Source: Streptomyces sp. NBC_00539 (GTDB taxonomy: Bacteria; Actinomycetota; Actinomycetes; Streptomycetales; Streptomycetaceae). From it: 64,000 bases of DNA. Below the pieces are notes generated by a model. It saw nothing but the letters and a program-made list of their open reading frames with translations. It searched no databases and was not told where the DNA came from. The stretch covers positions 6,033,501 through 6,097,500 of the forward strand of contig NZ_CP107811.1 of assembly GCF_036346105.1 (NCBI RefSeq). The letters are read 5' to 3'. The position numbers and the translations under genes were made by a program. Below, one piece after another: positions 50,407-59,824 of this stretch. Each line of letters begins with the position of its first letter. Within the stretch, counting starts at the first letter, position 1.

Positions 50407-51419
50407 TGTCCGCCGGCCCGCCCGGCGGCCGGCCCTCCGACCTGCGGGGCAAGCAGATCGCCGGGTACCGGGTGGAGAGCGAGATCGGGCGCGGCGGGAT
50501 GGCGGTCGTCTACAAGGCACTGGACCTGCGGCTGGACCGGACGGTGGCACTGAAACTGCTCGCGCCCGAACTCGCCCGCAACGACACGTTCCGCCAGCGG
50601 TTCACCCACGAATCGAAGGTGGCGGCCGCCATCGACCACCCGCACATCGTGCCCGTCTTCGAGGCGGGCGAGACGGACGGCCTGCTGTACATCGCGATGC
50701 GCTACGTCGCCGGGCAGGACCTGCGGGCGCTGCTGGACCGCACGGGCCCGCTGTCCGTCCGCAGGGCGGCGCGCATCGCGGGCCAGGTGGCCTCGGCACT
50801 GGACGCGGCCCACGCCCACGACCTGGTCCACCGGGACGTGAAGCCGGGCAACATCCTGGTGGCGGAGGGCACCGACAGCGACTACCCCGAGTACGTGTAC
50901 CTGACGGACTTCGGGCTGACGAAGAAATCGCTGTCGCTGACCGGGTTCACGAGTGTCGGGCAGTTCGTGGGGACCCTCGACTACGTGGCGCCGGAACAGA
51001 TCTCCGGCAAACCGGTCGACGGGCGATGCGACGTGTACGGCCTGGCGTGCGTCGTCCAGGAGATGCTCACCGGAGCCCCGCCGTTCCAGCGTGACGAGGA
51101 CATGGCCCTGCTCTGGGCCCATCAGTTCGATCCGCCGCCTCCGGTGACCTCGCGGCGGCCCGACCTGCCGGCGGCGGTCGACGAGGTGCTGGGCAAGGCG
51201 CTGGCCAAGTCGCCGGAGCAACGCTGGGGCGACTGCCTGGAGTTCACCGGGGCCCTGCGAAGGGCGGGGGAGGCGGCGGAGCCGGCCGGGGCGGCGGGCT
51301 CCGGCCGGCCGGCGACGCCGCTCGCGGAAGCCCTCGGGTCCGCGGCGCACCGCGGCCCCGCGCCGCCGCCGCCGCGCTGGGCGATGCCGGTGTTCCGGCC
51401 CCGGGACGGCGGTGCGTGA
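50403..51419 (+). CDS. soluble Ser/Thr protein kinase
   Basis: A 338-residue Hanks-type kinase: G-R-G-G-M-A-V-V, lysine in V-A-L-K-L, H-R-D-V-K-P-G-N, D-F-G-L and A-P-E. Unlike most actinobacterial kinases it has no membrane helix, only an Ala/Pro tail. GTG 50403 or ATG 50406 overlaps the stop of the SH3-like gene (TGATG), so the two are coupled. It is the natural candidate to phosphorylate the FHA-ABC transporter or the SH3-like protein. Confidence 0.93.
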   Translation: MMSAGPPGGRPSDLRGKQIAGYRVESEIGRGGMAVVYKALDLRLDRTVALKLLAPELARNDTFRQRFTHESKVAAAIDHPHIVPVFEAGETDGLLYIAMRYVAGQDLRALLDRTGPLSVRRAARIAGQVASALDAAHAHDLVHRDVKPGNILVAEGTDSDYPEYVYLTDFGLTKKSLSLTGFTSVGQFVGTLDYVAPEQISGKPVDGRCDVYGLACVVQEMLTGAPPFQRDEDMALLWAHQFDPPPPVTSRRPDLPAAVDEVLGKALAKSPEQRWGDCLEFTGALRRAGEAAEPAGAAGSGRPATPLAEALGSAAHRGPAPPPPRWAMPVFRPRDGGA

Positions 51420-51430
51420 GGGGGTGCCGG

Positions 51431-51799
51431 TCAGGAGCCGGAGTCGAGGGCGGAGCGGCACAGCACGTACGCCCTGACGTCGGCGTGCGAGGCGGACGCG
51501 TACCAGCCCTTGCGGCCGTCGGGTCCGACGACGGGGTGACTGGCCAGGACGGGGCCGGTGTTGCCGTTCTCCAGGGAGTAGCCGCCGGACTGGAGGAGCA
51601 TGCCGTCGGGGCAGTAGACCGTGCTCGCCGAGACCTCCCTGGGCGTCGCGTCGCGCGCCCCGACGGGACCGGCGAGGTAGCGGGCGCCGGTGGGTGTCGC
51701 TCCGGTGGGGAGCGCGGTGGAGAGGGTCAGGGCGACTGCGGAGACGGCAAGCAGGCCGCCGGCATGGAGCGGCCGGAACAGGCCTTTAAACGTGTTCAC
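51431..51799 (-). CDS. small secreted protein
   Basis: A 122-residue protein with a signal peptide (LLAVSAVALTLSTALPTGATP) and a mature part of about 90 residues with two cysteines (V-Y-C-P-D-G and Y-V-L-C-R) that probably form a disulfide. I recognise no family. GTG 51799 lacks an RBS; CAACCT lies seven bases upstream, so it may be leaderless. An inverted repeat lies 37 bases before it. Confidence 0.7.
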   Translation of the reverse strand: MNTFKGLFRPLHAGGLLAVSAVALTLSTALPTGATPTGARYLAGPVGARDATPREVSASTVYCPDGMLLQSGGYSLENGNTGPVLASHPVVGPDGRKGWYASASHADVRAYVLCRSALDSGS

Positions 51800-51835
51800 G
51801 GAGGTGAGGTTGGCACGCGGAATCGATTCACCGCC

Positions 51836-51855
51836 GAACCGATCCGCGCCGGTTC
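51836..51855. promoter_or_regulatory. GAACCG-N8-CGGTTC inverted repeat
   Basis: A 6-8-6 inverted repeat at the expected -35 region of the small secreted protein gene on the minus strand. It is a candidate operator only. Confidence 0.35.
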
Positions 51856-51899
51856 ACCCGTATGGATCATCGGTTGCCCACCGCGGGGAACCCCCTCGG

Positions 51900-53180
51900 T
51901 CAGAGCCTCGCCGGGTCCTTGCTCTCCACGGGCCCCCGGTGGCGCAGCGGGCGGCCCAGGAGGGCGCCGAGGTATCCGGCCACCGCGCCCCACAGCAGGG
52001 CCAGGCCGGTGTTGCGCCACAGCACCGGGGTCAGGTCGACCTTTTCGCCGAGGCCGCCCACATCGCCGATCCCCAGGAGGGAGAGACCGAACCCGGCCTG
52101 CACGCCCGTCAGTAGACATACCGTCAGCATCGCCAGGGCCAGCGCCACCCCCAGGTGCAGGGCGTGCCGCCAGGGCCGGACACCGGCCGGCGAGCGCACG
52201 GCGGCCAGCACGCCCGCGCCCAGCAGCAGGACGGCGGCCACCACCACCAGCCACCACGCCCGCGGGTCCTGATGCGCGAACGAGGAGACGTCGACCGTGT
52301 GGGGTTCCGGGCCGCGCAGCACCTCGTCCAGCAGGTGCGGCATCGGCAGCCCGAACGGCCCGTCCACCCTGCCCTTCCACGCTCCGCCCAGCCCCAGCGA
52401 CAGGGCGAGCCACGCCAGGTTCGGCAGCCCCAGGAGCATGACCGCCAGGGTGCGTTCCGGGTGTCCTCGGGTAACCGCCACCACGAGGCCGGTGATGACC
52501 GCCAGCGCGACGTACGTGAGCAGCAGCACCAACGTGGCGAAGGCGGCCGGGCGCACCGCCGTGTGGAAGCGGACCACCGAGGCGGGCAGCGGGGCGCGCC
52601 GCGACACCAGCAGGGTCACCACCAACAGGCCCACGATCCACAGCAGTCCGCAGAAGAAGGTCACGAGCAGATCGGTCTCGAAGCCCACCGTCGGGGCGGA
52701 GTCGAGCAGTTCACCGATGTCCCCGAGCGGAGAATCGCCCGGGAGGAGGCCGAAGGTCTGCCGGGCCGCGAGACCGGTCCCCATCAGGGCGAGCAGCCAC
52801 AGTACGACCAACGGCACGGCTCGGCCCAGGAGTTCCCGTGGACCGGCGACCGCCCGGCCCCGCAGCGGTCGCAGGAAGGCGCAGGCCGCGGTCAGCGCAC
52901 CGGCCAGGGCGACCGACAGCGGCATCACGGAGAGGTTCACGTCGGCGCCGGCCAGGGGGCCGGCCCCGCCCGAGGCCCCGACCGAACCTCCGGCCGCCAT
53001 CACGACCACCGCGGCGACCACCCGGGGGTACGCGCCGCCCGGCAGGTCGCCGGCGCCCGCACAGGCCGTTCCGGCCGAGGCGACCGCGAACATGACGGCG
53101 AACGCCGCCACCACGGCGACGAAGCCGTCACGCCAGGCCTTCACGGCTCCGGAGGCCGGCGTCGTCGAGGGACTGCTCAC
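51900..53180 (-). CDS. streptophobe family membrane protein
   Basis: A 426-residue integral membrane protein with about ten to twelve helices, of the Streptomyces streptophobe family, function unknown. Recognisable parts are an N-terminal helix after A-W-R-D-G-F-V-A-V-V, glycine-rich loops, R-F-H-T-A-V-R-P and a basic C-terminal end. GTG 53180 follows CACCGT by six bases, suggesting a leaderless mRNA. It is divergent from the DUF6777 gene. Confidence 0.82.
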   Translation of the reverse strand: MSSPSTTPASGAVKAWRDGFVAVVAAFAVMFAVASAGTACAGAGDLPGGAYPRVVAAVVVMAAGGSVGASGGAGPLAGADVNLSVMPLSVALAGALTAACAFLRPLRGRAVAGPRELLGRAVPLVVLWLLALMGTGLAARQTFGLLPGDSPLGDIGELLDSAPTVGFETDLLVTFFCGLLWIVGLLVVTLLVSRRAPLPASVVRFHTAVRPAAFATLVLLLTYVALAVITGLVVAVTRGHPERTLAVMLLGLPNLAWLALSLGLGGAWKGRVDGPFGLPMPHLLDEVLRGPEPHTVDVSSFAHQDPRAWWLVVVAAVLLLGAGVLAAVRSPAGVRPWRHALHLGVALALAMLTVCLLTGVQAGFGLSLLGIGDVGGLGEKVDLTPVLWRNTGLALLWGAVAGYLGALLGRPLRHRGPVESKDPARL

Positions 53181-53348
53181 TCCGCCACGGTGGCACCCCC
53201 GGCTTGCGGCCACCACCCGGAGGCCGCACACAATGGTCCGCAGGAGTGCGAAAAACGCTGGTGTGGACGGTTGTGTCCGTACGGCAGCCGCGGGACGCCG
53301 AGGGGCTGGGCCGGGCCCCGGAACACCTTCGCAGGGGAAGAGGAGCCC

Positions 53349-54671
53349 GTGACCACGCAACCCTCAGGCGAGGAACCGCCGCGGCCACCCTCACGGCGGC
53401 CCCCTGCCGAACCTCCCGGCGGCCGGCCGGCCGGTCCCCCGTCCGGCCCGCTCTCGGGCGGCAGCCGCGGGGCCGGACCGCCGCCGTCCCCTCCGTCCGG
53501 ACCGCCGCCGGGGCCCGGCGGGCAGCCGCCGAAGGGGCACTGTTGGCGTTCCGTACCCCGGCTGGCCGCCGCCGTGGTCGCGGTTGCCGCCGTCGCCGCA
53601 CTGGTGGTGGTCCTCACCCGGCCCGGCGGGACGCCGTCGGGCAAGGCGGGCGGCGAGATCTTCCTGCAGCCCGCCGCCGCGACCGGTCCCGACCCCTTCA
53701 CCGAATCCACCGCTGCGGACCAGGGCACGCAGCCCCCGCAGAGCCCGCCCGCCCGGACGCCGGGCACTTCCACGCCGAGCGCGACGGCGCCGGGGACGAC
53801 GGTCACCCGCAGCGTCACCGGGGCGGCGCCCGGGCTCTACGGCGGCACCAAGGACGTGGCCAGCTGCGACGTGGAAAAGCAGATCAGGGTGCTGTCCGCC
53901 CAGCCGTCGACGAACGAGGCCTTCGCCTCGGCCCTCTCCCTCCGGCCCGCCGCCGTTGCGCACTACCTGCGCTCCCTGACCCCCCTCCAGTTGCGCGTCG
54001 ACACCCGGGTGACGAACCACGGTTACCGCGACGGCAAGCCCACCGCCTACCAGGCCGTGCTCCAGGCCGAGACCGCCGTGCTGGTCGACGACAGGGGCGT
54101 ACCGCGGGTGCGCTGCGCCTGCGGGAACCCGCTGACGCCCCCCGTCGCGCTGGGGGGCCAGCCGAAGCGGACCGGTCGGCCGTGGCCCTCGTTCCAGCCC
54201 TCCCGGGTGGTGGTCATCGCGCCGTCGGTGACCGTCGTGAACAAGTTCGTGATCTACGACCGTCACGACGGGCGCTGGGTCGAGCGCGACCGCAACGACC
54301 ACCAGGGCGAGCACGACAAGGCCGTGCCGCCGCCCGTGGTGAAGAGTCCGCCGCCCTCGTCGCAGCCGCTGCCCGTCTCGCCGCCGCAGTCCCCGCCCAC
54401 GTCACAACCGGCGCAGTCGCCGGCCTCCCCGCCCTCAGCCCCCGAGTCGCCGGCCTCCCCGCCCTCAACCCCCGAGTCCCCGGCCTCCCCGGCCCCACCC
54501 CCCGAGTCGCCGCCCGCCCCGCCTCCCGTGTCCCCGGCCCCGGGCACCTACTCGGGCCCACCGTCCGAACCGGCCCTGCCCGGTTCCTCCCCCGGTTCCT
54601 CCCCCGGCTCACCGCCCGGTTCCTCCCCCGATGCCTCCTCCAGCCCGCCCGTACCCGGCGACGGCCGGTAA
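53349..54671 (+). CDS. DUF6777 domain-containing membrane-anchored protein
   Basis: A 440-residue protein: a Pro/Gly-rich cytoplasmic start, one membrane helix (L-A-A-A-V-V-A-V-A-A-V-A-A-L-V-V-V, about residues 73-90), a folded domain beginning G-G-E-I-F-L-Q-P-A-A that I assign to DUF6777, and a long Pro/Ser tail. The domain has cysteines (A-S-C-D, R-C-A-C-G-N) and is likely outside the cell. The function is unknown. GTG 53349 has GAGGAG upstream. The Ser-Pro-Pro tail may cross the cell wall. Confidence 0.82.
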   Translation: MTTQPSGEEPPRPPSRRPPAEPPGGRPAGPPSGPLSGGSRGAGPPPSPPSGPPPGPGGQPPKGHCWRSVPRLAAAVVAVAAVAALVVVLTRPGGTPSGKAGGEIFLQPAAATGPDPFTESTAADQGTQPPQSPPARTPGTSTPSATAPGTTVTRSVTGAAPGLYGGTKDVASCDVEKQIRVLSAQPSTNEAFASALSLRPAAVAHYLRSLTPLQLRVDTRVTNHGYRDGKPTAYQAVLQAETAVLVDDRGVPRVRCACGNPLTPPVALGGQPKRTGRPWPSFQPSRVVVIAPSVTVVNKFVIYDRHDGRWVERDRNDHQGEHDKAVPPPVVKSPPPSSQPLPVSPPQSPPTSQPAQSPASPPSAPESPASPPSTPESPASPAPPPESPPAPPPVSPAPGTYSGPPSEPALPGSSPGSSPGSPPGSSPDASSSPPVPGDGR

Positions 54672-54690
54672 CACGTGAGAGGCTGGCAGC

Positions 54691-56769
54691 ATGGACCAGC
54701 GGGGAGAGACGGCCCCCGAATTCGACTGGCCGGCGCGGCCGGACACCAGCCTGGCGCTCAACCGCATGGGCACCTTCGACTGGGACCTCGACAGCGGGCA
54801 GATGCACCTGGACCCCACCGCCCTCAAGGTCCTCGACCTGCGCTCCGACGAGTTCAGCGGCACCCCCGACGGACTGCGCGCCCGCCTGGTGTCGGGCGAG
54901 GAGGCGCGGATCGACGCGCGCGTCGCGCAGGCCCTCAAGGAGGGACGCAGCCACTACGGGGCCTACTTCCGCAGCAGACGGCGTGACGGCAGCGCCGGCT
55001 GGACCCACATCCAGGGGCACATCCTGCGCGATCCGCACGGCCGCCCGTACCGGATCATCGGGATCCTACGCGACGCCGCACACGACCCCGGCGAGCCCGG
55101 GGGCGACGGATCGCACGACGAAGGACGGCGCCGGATGACCGGGGTGGTCGAGCGGACCACGGCGATCCTCGCGCACGCCCGCACCGTCAACGACGTCACC
55201 GACGTCCTCAAGGACCCCGAGGCGCTCGGCCACCTCGGGGCGGTCAGCGTGATGCTCGGGGTCGTGGACGGCGGCCGGATCCACCTGGTGGCGGAAGGCA
55301 GGCTGGGTTCGTACGTCCCGGAGATCGAATACACCCGGATCGACGCGCAGTTCCCGATGAGCGAAGCCGTCCGGAGCCTTCGCCCCGTGTTCATCGCCTC
55401 GCGGGACGACTTCCGGGAGCGCTACCCGCTGCTGTGGCCCTACATCGAGCCGCTCGAGGTGCGCAGCGGTGTCTACCTCCCCCTCATCGCCCAGGGCAGG
55501 GCCATCGGCGCACTCGGACTGCTCTACACCCGTCCCGGCGACTTCACCGCCGAGGAACGCAACGTGCTCATGGCGCTCGGCAGCGGCATCGCGCAGAGCC
55601 TCCAGCGGGCCATCCTCTTCGAGCAGGAACACGACCTCGCCGAGGGCCTCCAACGGGCCATGCTCCCGCGCCGGATCCCGGACGTCGCCGGCGTACGGAT
55701 CGCCGTACGGTACCGGGCGGCCAGGATCGGCCGGGACATCGGCGGCGACTGGTACGACGTCATCCCGCTCGGCGACGGCCGGGTGGGGGTGATGATCGGG
55801 GACGTGGAAGGGCACGACACGGACGCGGCTGCCGTCATGGGCCAGCTGCGCATCGCGCTGCGCGCCTACGTCGCCGAGGGCCACACGCCCGGCACCGCGA
55901 TGGCGCGGGCCTCGGCCTTCCTGCGCGAACTGGAGACGGAACGCTTCGCCACCTGCACCTACGCCGAAGTCGACCTGAACACCGGGACGCTGCGCATGGT
56001 CCGCGCCGGCCACCTCGATCCGGTGCTGCGGCGCGGCGACGGCAGCGCCCACCGCGTCCAGGTGGCGGGCGGCCTCCCGCTCGGGCTGCGCCCGGCCGAC
56101 AGCCCGCACACCGCGCCCGGGACCGGCACCGGGTATCCCGTCACCGCCCTCGACCTGCATCCGGGCGACACCCTCGTACTGTGCACGGACGGCCTGACCG
56201 AACGCCCAGGAGGGGACTCCGAGACGGGCATGCGCGAACTGATGGAGGCGGTGCGTGACGGCCCGGCCGACGTCGAGGAACTCGCCGACGTGCTGTGCGA
56301 CCTCATCGGTGACGCGGGCGGCGGCGACGACATGGCGCTGCTCCTGCTGCGCCGCCGCGGTACGCCCGCCCCGCGCGGCGGCGGCCCGCTGCGCCACCGG
56401 CTCGACCCGGGCGACCCGGCGGCCCCGGCGCACGCCCGGCACCTGATCCGTGCGGCCTCGGAAGCCTGGGGGGCGCGCGCCAGGTCGGACGAGGTCGTGC
56501 TGGTCGCCGACGAGCTGATGACCAACGCCCTGGTCCACACCGACGGCGGCGGCCACGTCAACATGCGCCGGACCGTGGACGGCCGGATCAGGGTCGAGGT
56601 GGAGGACACCAGCAGCGCCCTGCCGCACCGCCGGGAGGCGGGGGAGTGGGCGATGTCGGGACGGGGGCTGCTGCTGGTGGAGGGGCTGGCCGACGCCTGG
56701 GGAGTGGAACCCAGGGGCGGCGGGAAGTGCGTGTGGGCGGAGTTCGCCACGGAGCCGCCGACGGGCTGA
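54691..56769 (+). CDS. PAS-GAF-SpoIIE phosphatase-HATPase regulator
   Basis: A 692-residue soluble signalling protein. A PAS domain (1-130, M-G-T-F-D-W-D-L-D-S-G), GAF domain (about 150-310), SpoIIE/PP2C phosphatase (about 330-560; G-G-D-W-Y-D-V, G-D-V-E-G-H-D, G-H-L-D-P) and a C-terminal RsbW-type ATPase (about 575-690; D-E-L-M-T-N-A-L-V-H) are in order. It combines the antagonistic kinase and phosphatase of partner-switching systems in one chain. ATG 54691 has GAGAGG upstream. No sigma factor or STAS gene is adjacent. Confidence 0.94.
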   Translation: MDQRGETAPEFDWPARPDTSLALNRMGTFDWDLDSGQMHLDPTALKVLDLRSDEFSGTPDGLRARLVSGEEARIDARVAQALKEGRSHYGAYFRSRRRDGSAGWTHIQGHILRDPHGRPYRIIGILRDAAHDPGEPGGDGSHDEGRRRMTGVVERTTAILAHARTVNDVTDVLKDPEALGHLGAVSVMLGVVDGGRIHLVAEGRLGSYVPEIEYTRIDAQFPMSEAVRSLRPVFIASRDDFRERYPLLWPYIEPLEVRSGVYLPLIAQGRAIGALGLLYTRPGDFTAEERNVLMALGSGIAQSLQRAILFEQEHDLAEGLQRAMLPRRIPDVAGVRIAVRYRAARIGRDIGGDWYDVIPLGDGRVGVMIGDVEGHDTDAAAVMGQLRIALRAYVAEGHTPGTAMARASAFLRELETERFATCTYAEVDLNTGTLRMVRAGHLDPVLRRGDGSAHRVQVAGGLPLGLRPADSPHTAPGTGTGYPVTALDLHPGDTLVLCTDGLTERPGGDSETGMRELMEAVRDGPADVEELADVLCDLIGDAGGGDDMALLLLRRRGTPAPRGGGPLRHRLDPGDPAAPAHARHLIRAASEAWGARARSDEVVLVADELMTNALVHTDGGGHVNMRRTVDGRIRVEVEDTSSALPHRREAGEWAMSGRGLLLVEGLADAWGVEPRGGGKCVWAEFATEPPTG

Positions 56770-57117
56770 GGGCGCGGCCGGGGCGGCGGGGGGCTCCGCG
56801 CCTTCGGCCGGGGACGTGGCATGCCGGCGCCCTGGGCCGTCGACGCGGGGGCACGCCGCGCTCTGCGGCCCGCCCGACCCTGTTCGCGGCCGGTCCGCGC
56901 GCGGGCCGTCGATGCCCCCCCGTGGGCGCGGGTGACCGATCTCCCGGGCGCGCACATCGGCCTGGTGGTCGGGGCGCAGGGCTCGATCCCCAGGAGCGTG
57001 CGGCGGCCCGCGGCGTCCGAGGGGGGCGCGTGGCTGAATCCGGCGAATGGCTGAATCCGCGGGCGCGGCACGGCGAACGGGCGCTCGGCCGGCGGTCCGG
57101 CGTTCGATGCTGCCCGG
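56770..57117. other. 348-base intergenic region
   Basis: No gene is supported; short frames here are Arg/Pro/Ala-rich. It contains a 17-bp-period direct repeat near its end (57031-57059). A GATGCT six bases before GTG 57118 is the likely -10 box of the glycosidase gene. Confidence 0.45.
57031..57059 (+). repeat. 12-bp direct repeat, 17-bp period
   Basis: TGGCTGAATCCG occurs at 57031-57042 and 57048-57059, separated by GCGAA. It lies 60-90 bases before the phosphodiester glycosidase start, near its expected -35 region. Confidence 0.5.
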
Positions 57118-59817
57118 GTGTCGCACCCGTCGCACCCCCGCCCGCTGCGCCTCGCCCCGCTCGCCGCCCTGCTCTGCGCCGCCCTCGTCGCGGCGGGTCC
57201 GACCCGTGCCGCCGCCGCCGACGACGACGAGGGCATCGAGACAGCCCGCACCTCCCGGCTCATCGCACCCGGCGTCCGCCTGGAGTCCTACGACCGCCTC
57301 CAGGCCGACCGGTGGCTGCGGATCGACGAACTCGTGGCCGACCTCGGCGGAGCCGACGGCGTACGGGCCGAGTACCTCGGCGGCCCCGGCCGGGACCCGA
57401 CCCGCCTGGGCACCCTCGCCGAAGCCGCCGTCCGGCATCAGGCCGGGCCCGGGCGGCGGGTCGTCGGCGCCGTCAACGGGGACTTCTTCGACATCCGGGG
57501 CACCAAGGCCCCCCTCGGCCCGGGGCTGCGCGCCGGGCGGTTCCTGCACTCCGCCTCACCCGGCCCGGGCGGCGGCCTGGCCATCGGCTTCGGCCCCGAA
57601 GGCAGCGGCCGGCTCCTGCGCCTCGGCTTCCGCGGGACCGTCACCCTGCCGGGCGGCGCCGTACGCCCCCTGGCCGGCTACAACGCCGCCCGGCCGCCCG
57701 CCGACGGCTTCGCCCTCTACACCGACGACTGGCCCGGCACGGTCATGCCCGCCGCCGCGACCCGGGCCGTGGAACTCCGCGACGGCCGGGTGACCGGCCC
57801 CGCCCGGCAGCCGATCGGGCGGCCCGCCTCCGGAACAGCCCTGCTCGTCGCCTCCGGTCCCGCGGCGGCCGAACTGGGCCGCCTGCGCCCCGGCGACCCG
57901 GTTGCCGTGACGGCCCTCCCGCTGCCCGCGTCCGGCGGCCCGGCCGCAGCCGCAGTCACCGCCCCAGCCCCGGTCCCGGGCCCTGTCCCGGTGACGGCGA
58001 TCGGCGGCCGGGAGCCGCTGGTGCTGGCCGGGACCCCGCAGAACCACGACGGCGAACCCAACGACGCCGCCGCCCCGCGCACCGCGGTGGGCCTCTCGGA
58101 CGGCGGCCGGCGGCTGCGCCTGGTCACCGTTGACGGCCGCCAGCGCGACAGCGGCGGCCTGTCTCTGACCGGGCTCGGCCGGATGATGCGCCGGCTCGGG
58201 GCGTCCGAGGCCCTCAACCTGGACGGCGGCGGCTCCTCGACCCTGCTCGCCGGACGGAGCGGGGCCACCGCCCTGACCGTGGAGAACTCCCCGTCGGACG
58301 GCGTGCTCCGCCCGGTCCCCAACGGCCTCGTCCTCACCGCCCCGGCCGGCTCCGGCCACCTCACCGGGTACCGCGTCGAGCCCGTCGCCGGTTCGGCCCG
58401 TGCCTTCCCGGGGCTGACCCGCACCTTCACCGCCACCGGCCACGACCTCGCGCTCGGCCCGGCCCCCGGCGCCCCGCAGTGGTCTGCCCGGGGCGGCGGC
58501 AGCGTCGGCCCGGACGGGGTATTCCACGCGCTGCGGCCGGGGCCCGCCACCGTCACGGCCCGGCGCGGAGCGGCCACCGGCGCGCTGCGCCTGGACGTCC
58601 TCGGCCCGCTGACCCGGCTCCGGCCCACCAGCGACCGGATCGGACTCGCCGGGCCCGCCGAGCACGCCGGGTTCGCGCTGACCGGCTACGACGCGCAGGG
58701 TGCGGCCGCACCCGTCGAACCCCGGGACGTGGCGCTGCGGTTCGACCGCTCCCGCTGGAGCGTGAGCGACGACGGCCGGGGCGCCTTCACCGTGACCGCC
58801 CGGGTTCCGCACGCCACCGGGCGCCTCGGCGTCACCGTCCGGGCGACCGGGGCCACCGCCGAACTCGCCCTCGGCGTCGGCCTGGAGGAGCTGCCGCTCG
58901 CCGCCCCGGCAGACGCCGCCCGCTGGACCGGCCCGGGTGCGCAGGCCGCCCCCGGGGCGCTGGCCCTCGCACCCGCCCGCGCCGTGGCGTCCGCCGCCCC
59001 GCCGGGCCCGCTCCCCGTGCCGGAGCTCGCCCGTTCGGTGTCCCTGTGGGTGACGGGCGACGGATCCGGGGCCCGCCCCACGGTGCACCTGGCCGACGCC
59101 GACGGGGCCGCCGTTCCTCTGCGCGGGCCCGCCGTGACCTGGTCCGGCAGGCGCCGGATCACCCTGCCGCTGCCGGCCCGGGCACGGCCGCCGCTGACCT
59201 TGACCCGCCTCTCGGCGGCGCCCGGGGCCCGGCCCGGCCGGCTGCTGCTGGACACGCTGACCGCCGCCACCCCGCCGACCGGCCCGGCCCCCGCCGTGCC
59301 CGCGGCCGCGGACCCGGTGGTGGGTACCACCGCCCAGGTGGCGGCGCGGCCCTGGCGGTTCGCAGTGGTCCCGGCCGGGCAGGCGCCGCCGCCGGGCGTC
59401 GACTTCGTGCTCCGCGGGGGCCGCCCCGGGTCCGTGCACCGCGGAGTACGGTTCGTGCCGCTCGACAGCGGCCGCCGCACGCTGGAGGGGGGCGCCGGGC
59501 TGCACCGGATGCGGGCGGTGCGCGAGGCCCTGGCGGCCGCCGCCCGGGAGCCGGACACGGGCGCGGTGGCCGTCGTGGAACGCCACGCCCCGCAGAGCGT
59601 GGACCGCAAGGAGGCCGCCCTGCTGGAGGACCTGCTCGCGGAGTTCCGCCGCACGACAGGGAAACGGGCCGTGTTGCTGACCCTCGACGCACCCCGCTTC
59701 GCGGCCGGCCGCTCCGAGGGCGTCCTGTCGGTCGCTGCGGCCCGCGGGGAACGGACCCTGATCGGCGTCGACGCCTTCGCCGCCGGGGACTGGCTCTCGG
59801 TACGGCCCGGCGCCTGA
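57118..59817 (+). CDS. secreted phosphodiester glycosidase family protein
   Basis: An 899-residue exported protein with a signal peptide (RLAPLAALLCAALVAAGP, cleavage near T-R-A-A-A-A). The phosphodiester glycosidase (NAGPA-like) domain covers about residues 60-405, with V-N-G-D-F-F-D, A-V-G-L-S-D-G-G-R and L-N-L-D-G-G-G-S-S-T-L. Ig-like regions follow. The last 170 residues resemble the metallophosphatase domain of longer relatives (D-R-K-E-A-A-L-L-E-D), but metal-binding His residues are lost. GTG 57118 follows GATGCT by six bases. It probably acts on cell-surface polymers. Confidence 0.9.
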   Translation: MSHPSHPRPLRLAPLAALLCAALVAAGPTRAAAADDDEGIETARTSRLIAPGVRLESYDRLQADRWLRIDELVADLGGADGVRAEYLGGPGRDPTRLGTLAEAAVRHQAGPGRRVVGAVNGDFFDIRGTKAPLGPGLRAGRFLHSASPGPGGGLAIGFGPEGSGRLLRLGFRGTVTLPGGAVRPLAGYNAARPPADGFALYTDDWPGTVMPAAATRAVELRDGRVTGPARQPIGRPASGTALLVASGPAAAELGRLRPGDPVAVTALPLPASGGPAAAAVTAPAPVPGPVPVTAIGGREPLVLAGTPQNHDGEPNDAAAPRTAVGLSDGGRRLRLVTVDGRQRDSGGLSLTGLGRMMRRLGASEALNLDGGGSSTLLAGRSGATALTVENSPSDGVLRPVPNGLVLTAPAGSGHLTGYRVEPVAGSARAFPGLTRTFTATGHDLALGPAPGAPQWSARGGGSVGPDGVFHALRPGPATVTARRGAATGALRLDVLGPLTRLRPTSDRIGLAGPAEHAGFALTGYDAQGAAAPVEPRDVALRFDRSRWSVSDDGRGAFTVTARVPHATGRLGVTVRATGATAELALGVGLEELPLAAPADAARWTGPGAQAAPGALALAPARAVASAAPPGPLPVPELARSVSLWVTGDGSGARPTVHLADADGAAVPLRGPAVTWSGRRRITLPLPARARPPLTLTRLSAAPGARPGRLLLDTLTAATPPTGPAPAVPAAADPVVGTTAQVAARPWRFAVVPAGQAPPPGVDFVLRGGRPGSVHRGVRFVPLDSGRRTLEGGAGLHRMRAVREALAAAAREPDTGAVAVVERHAPQSVDRKEAALLEDLLAEFRRTTGKRAVLLTLDAPRFAAGRSEGVLSVAAARGERTLIGVDAFAAGDWLSVRPGA

Positions 59818-59824
59818 CGCCGGA

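Noticed and set aside
46424-50452. 1342-codon minus-strand open frame
   Set aside because: It is antisense to the CDF spacer, FHA-ABC and SH3-like genes and shows only Arg/Pro/Gly/His-rich low complexity.
56821-57054. 77-codon plus-strand frame before the glycosidase
   Set aside because: The translation is Arg/Ala/Pro-rich with no RBS and it overlaps a direct repeat; I see no support for a gene.
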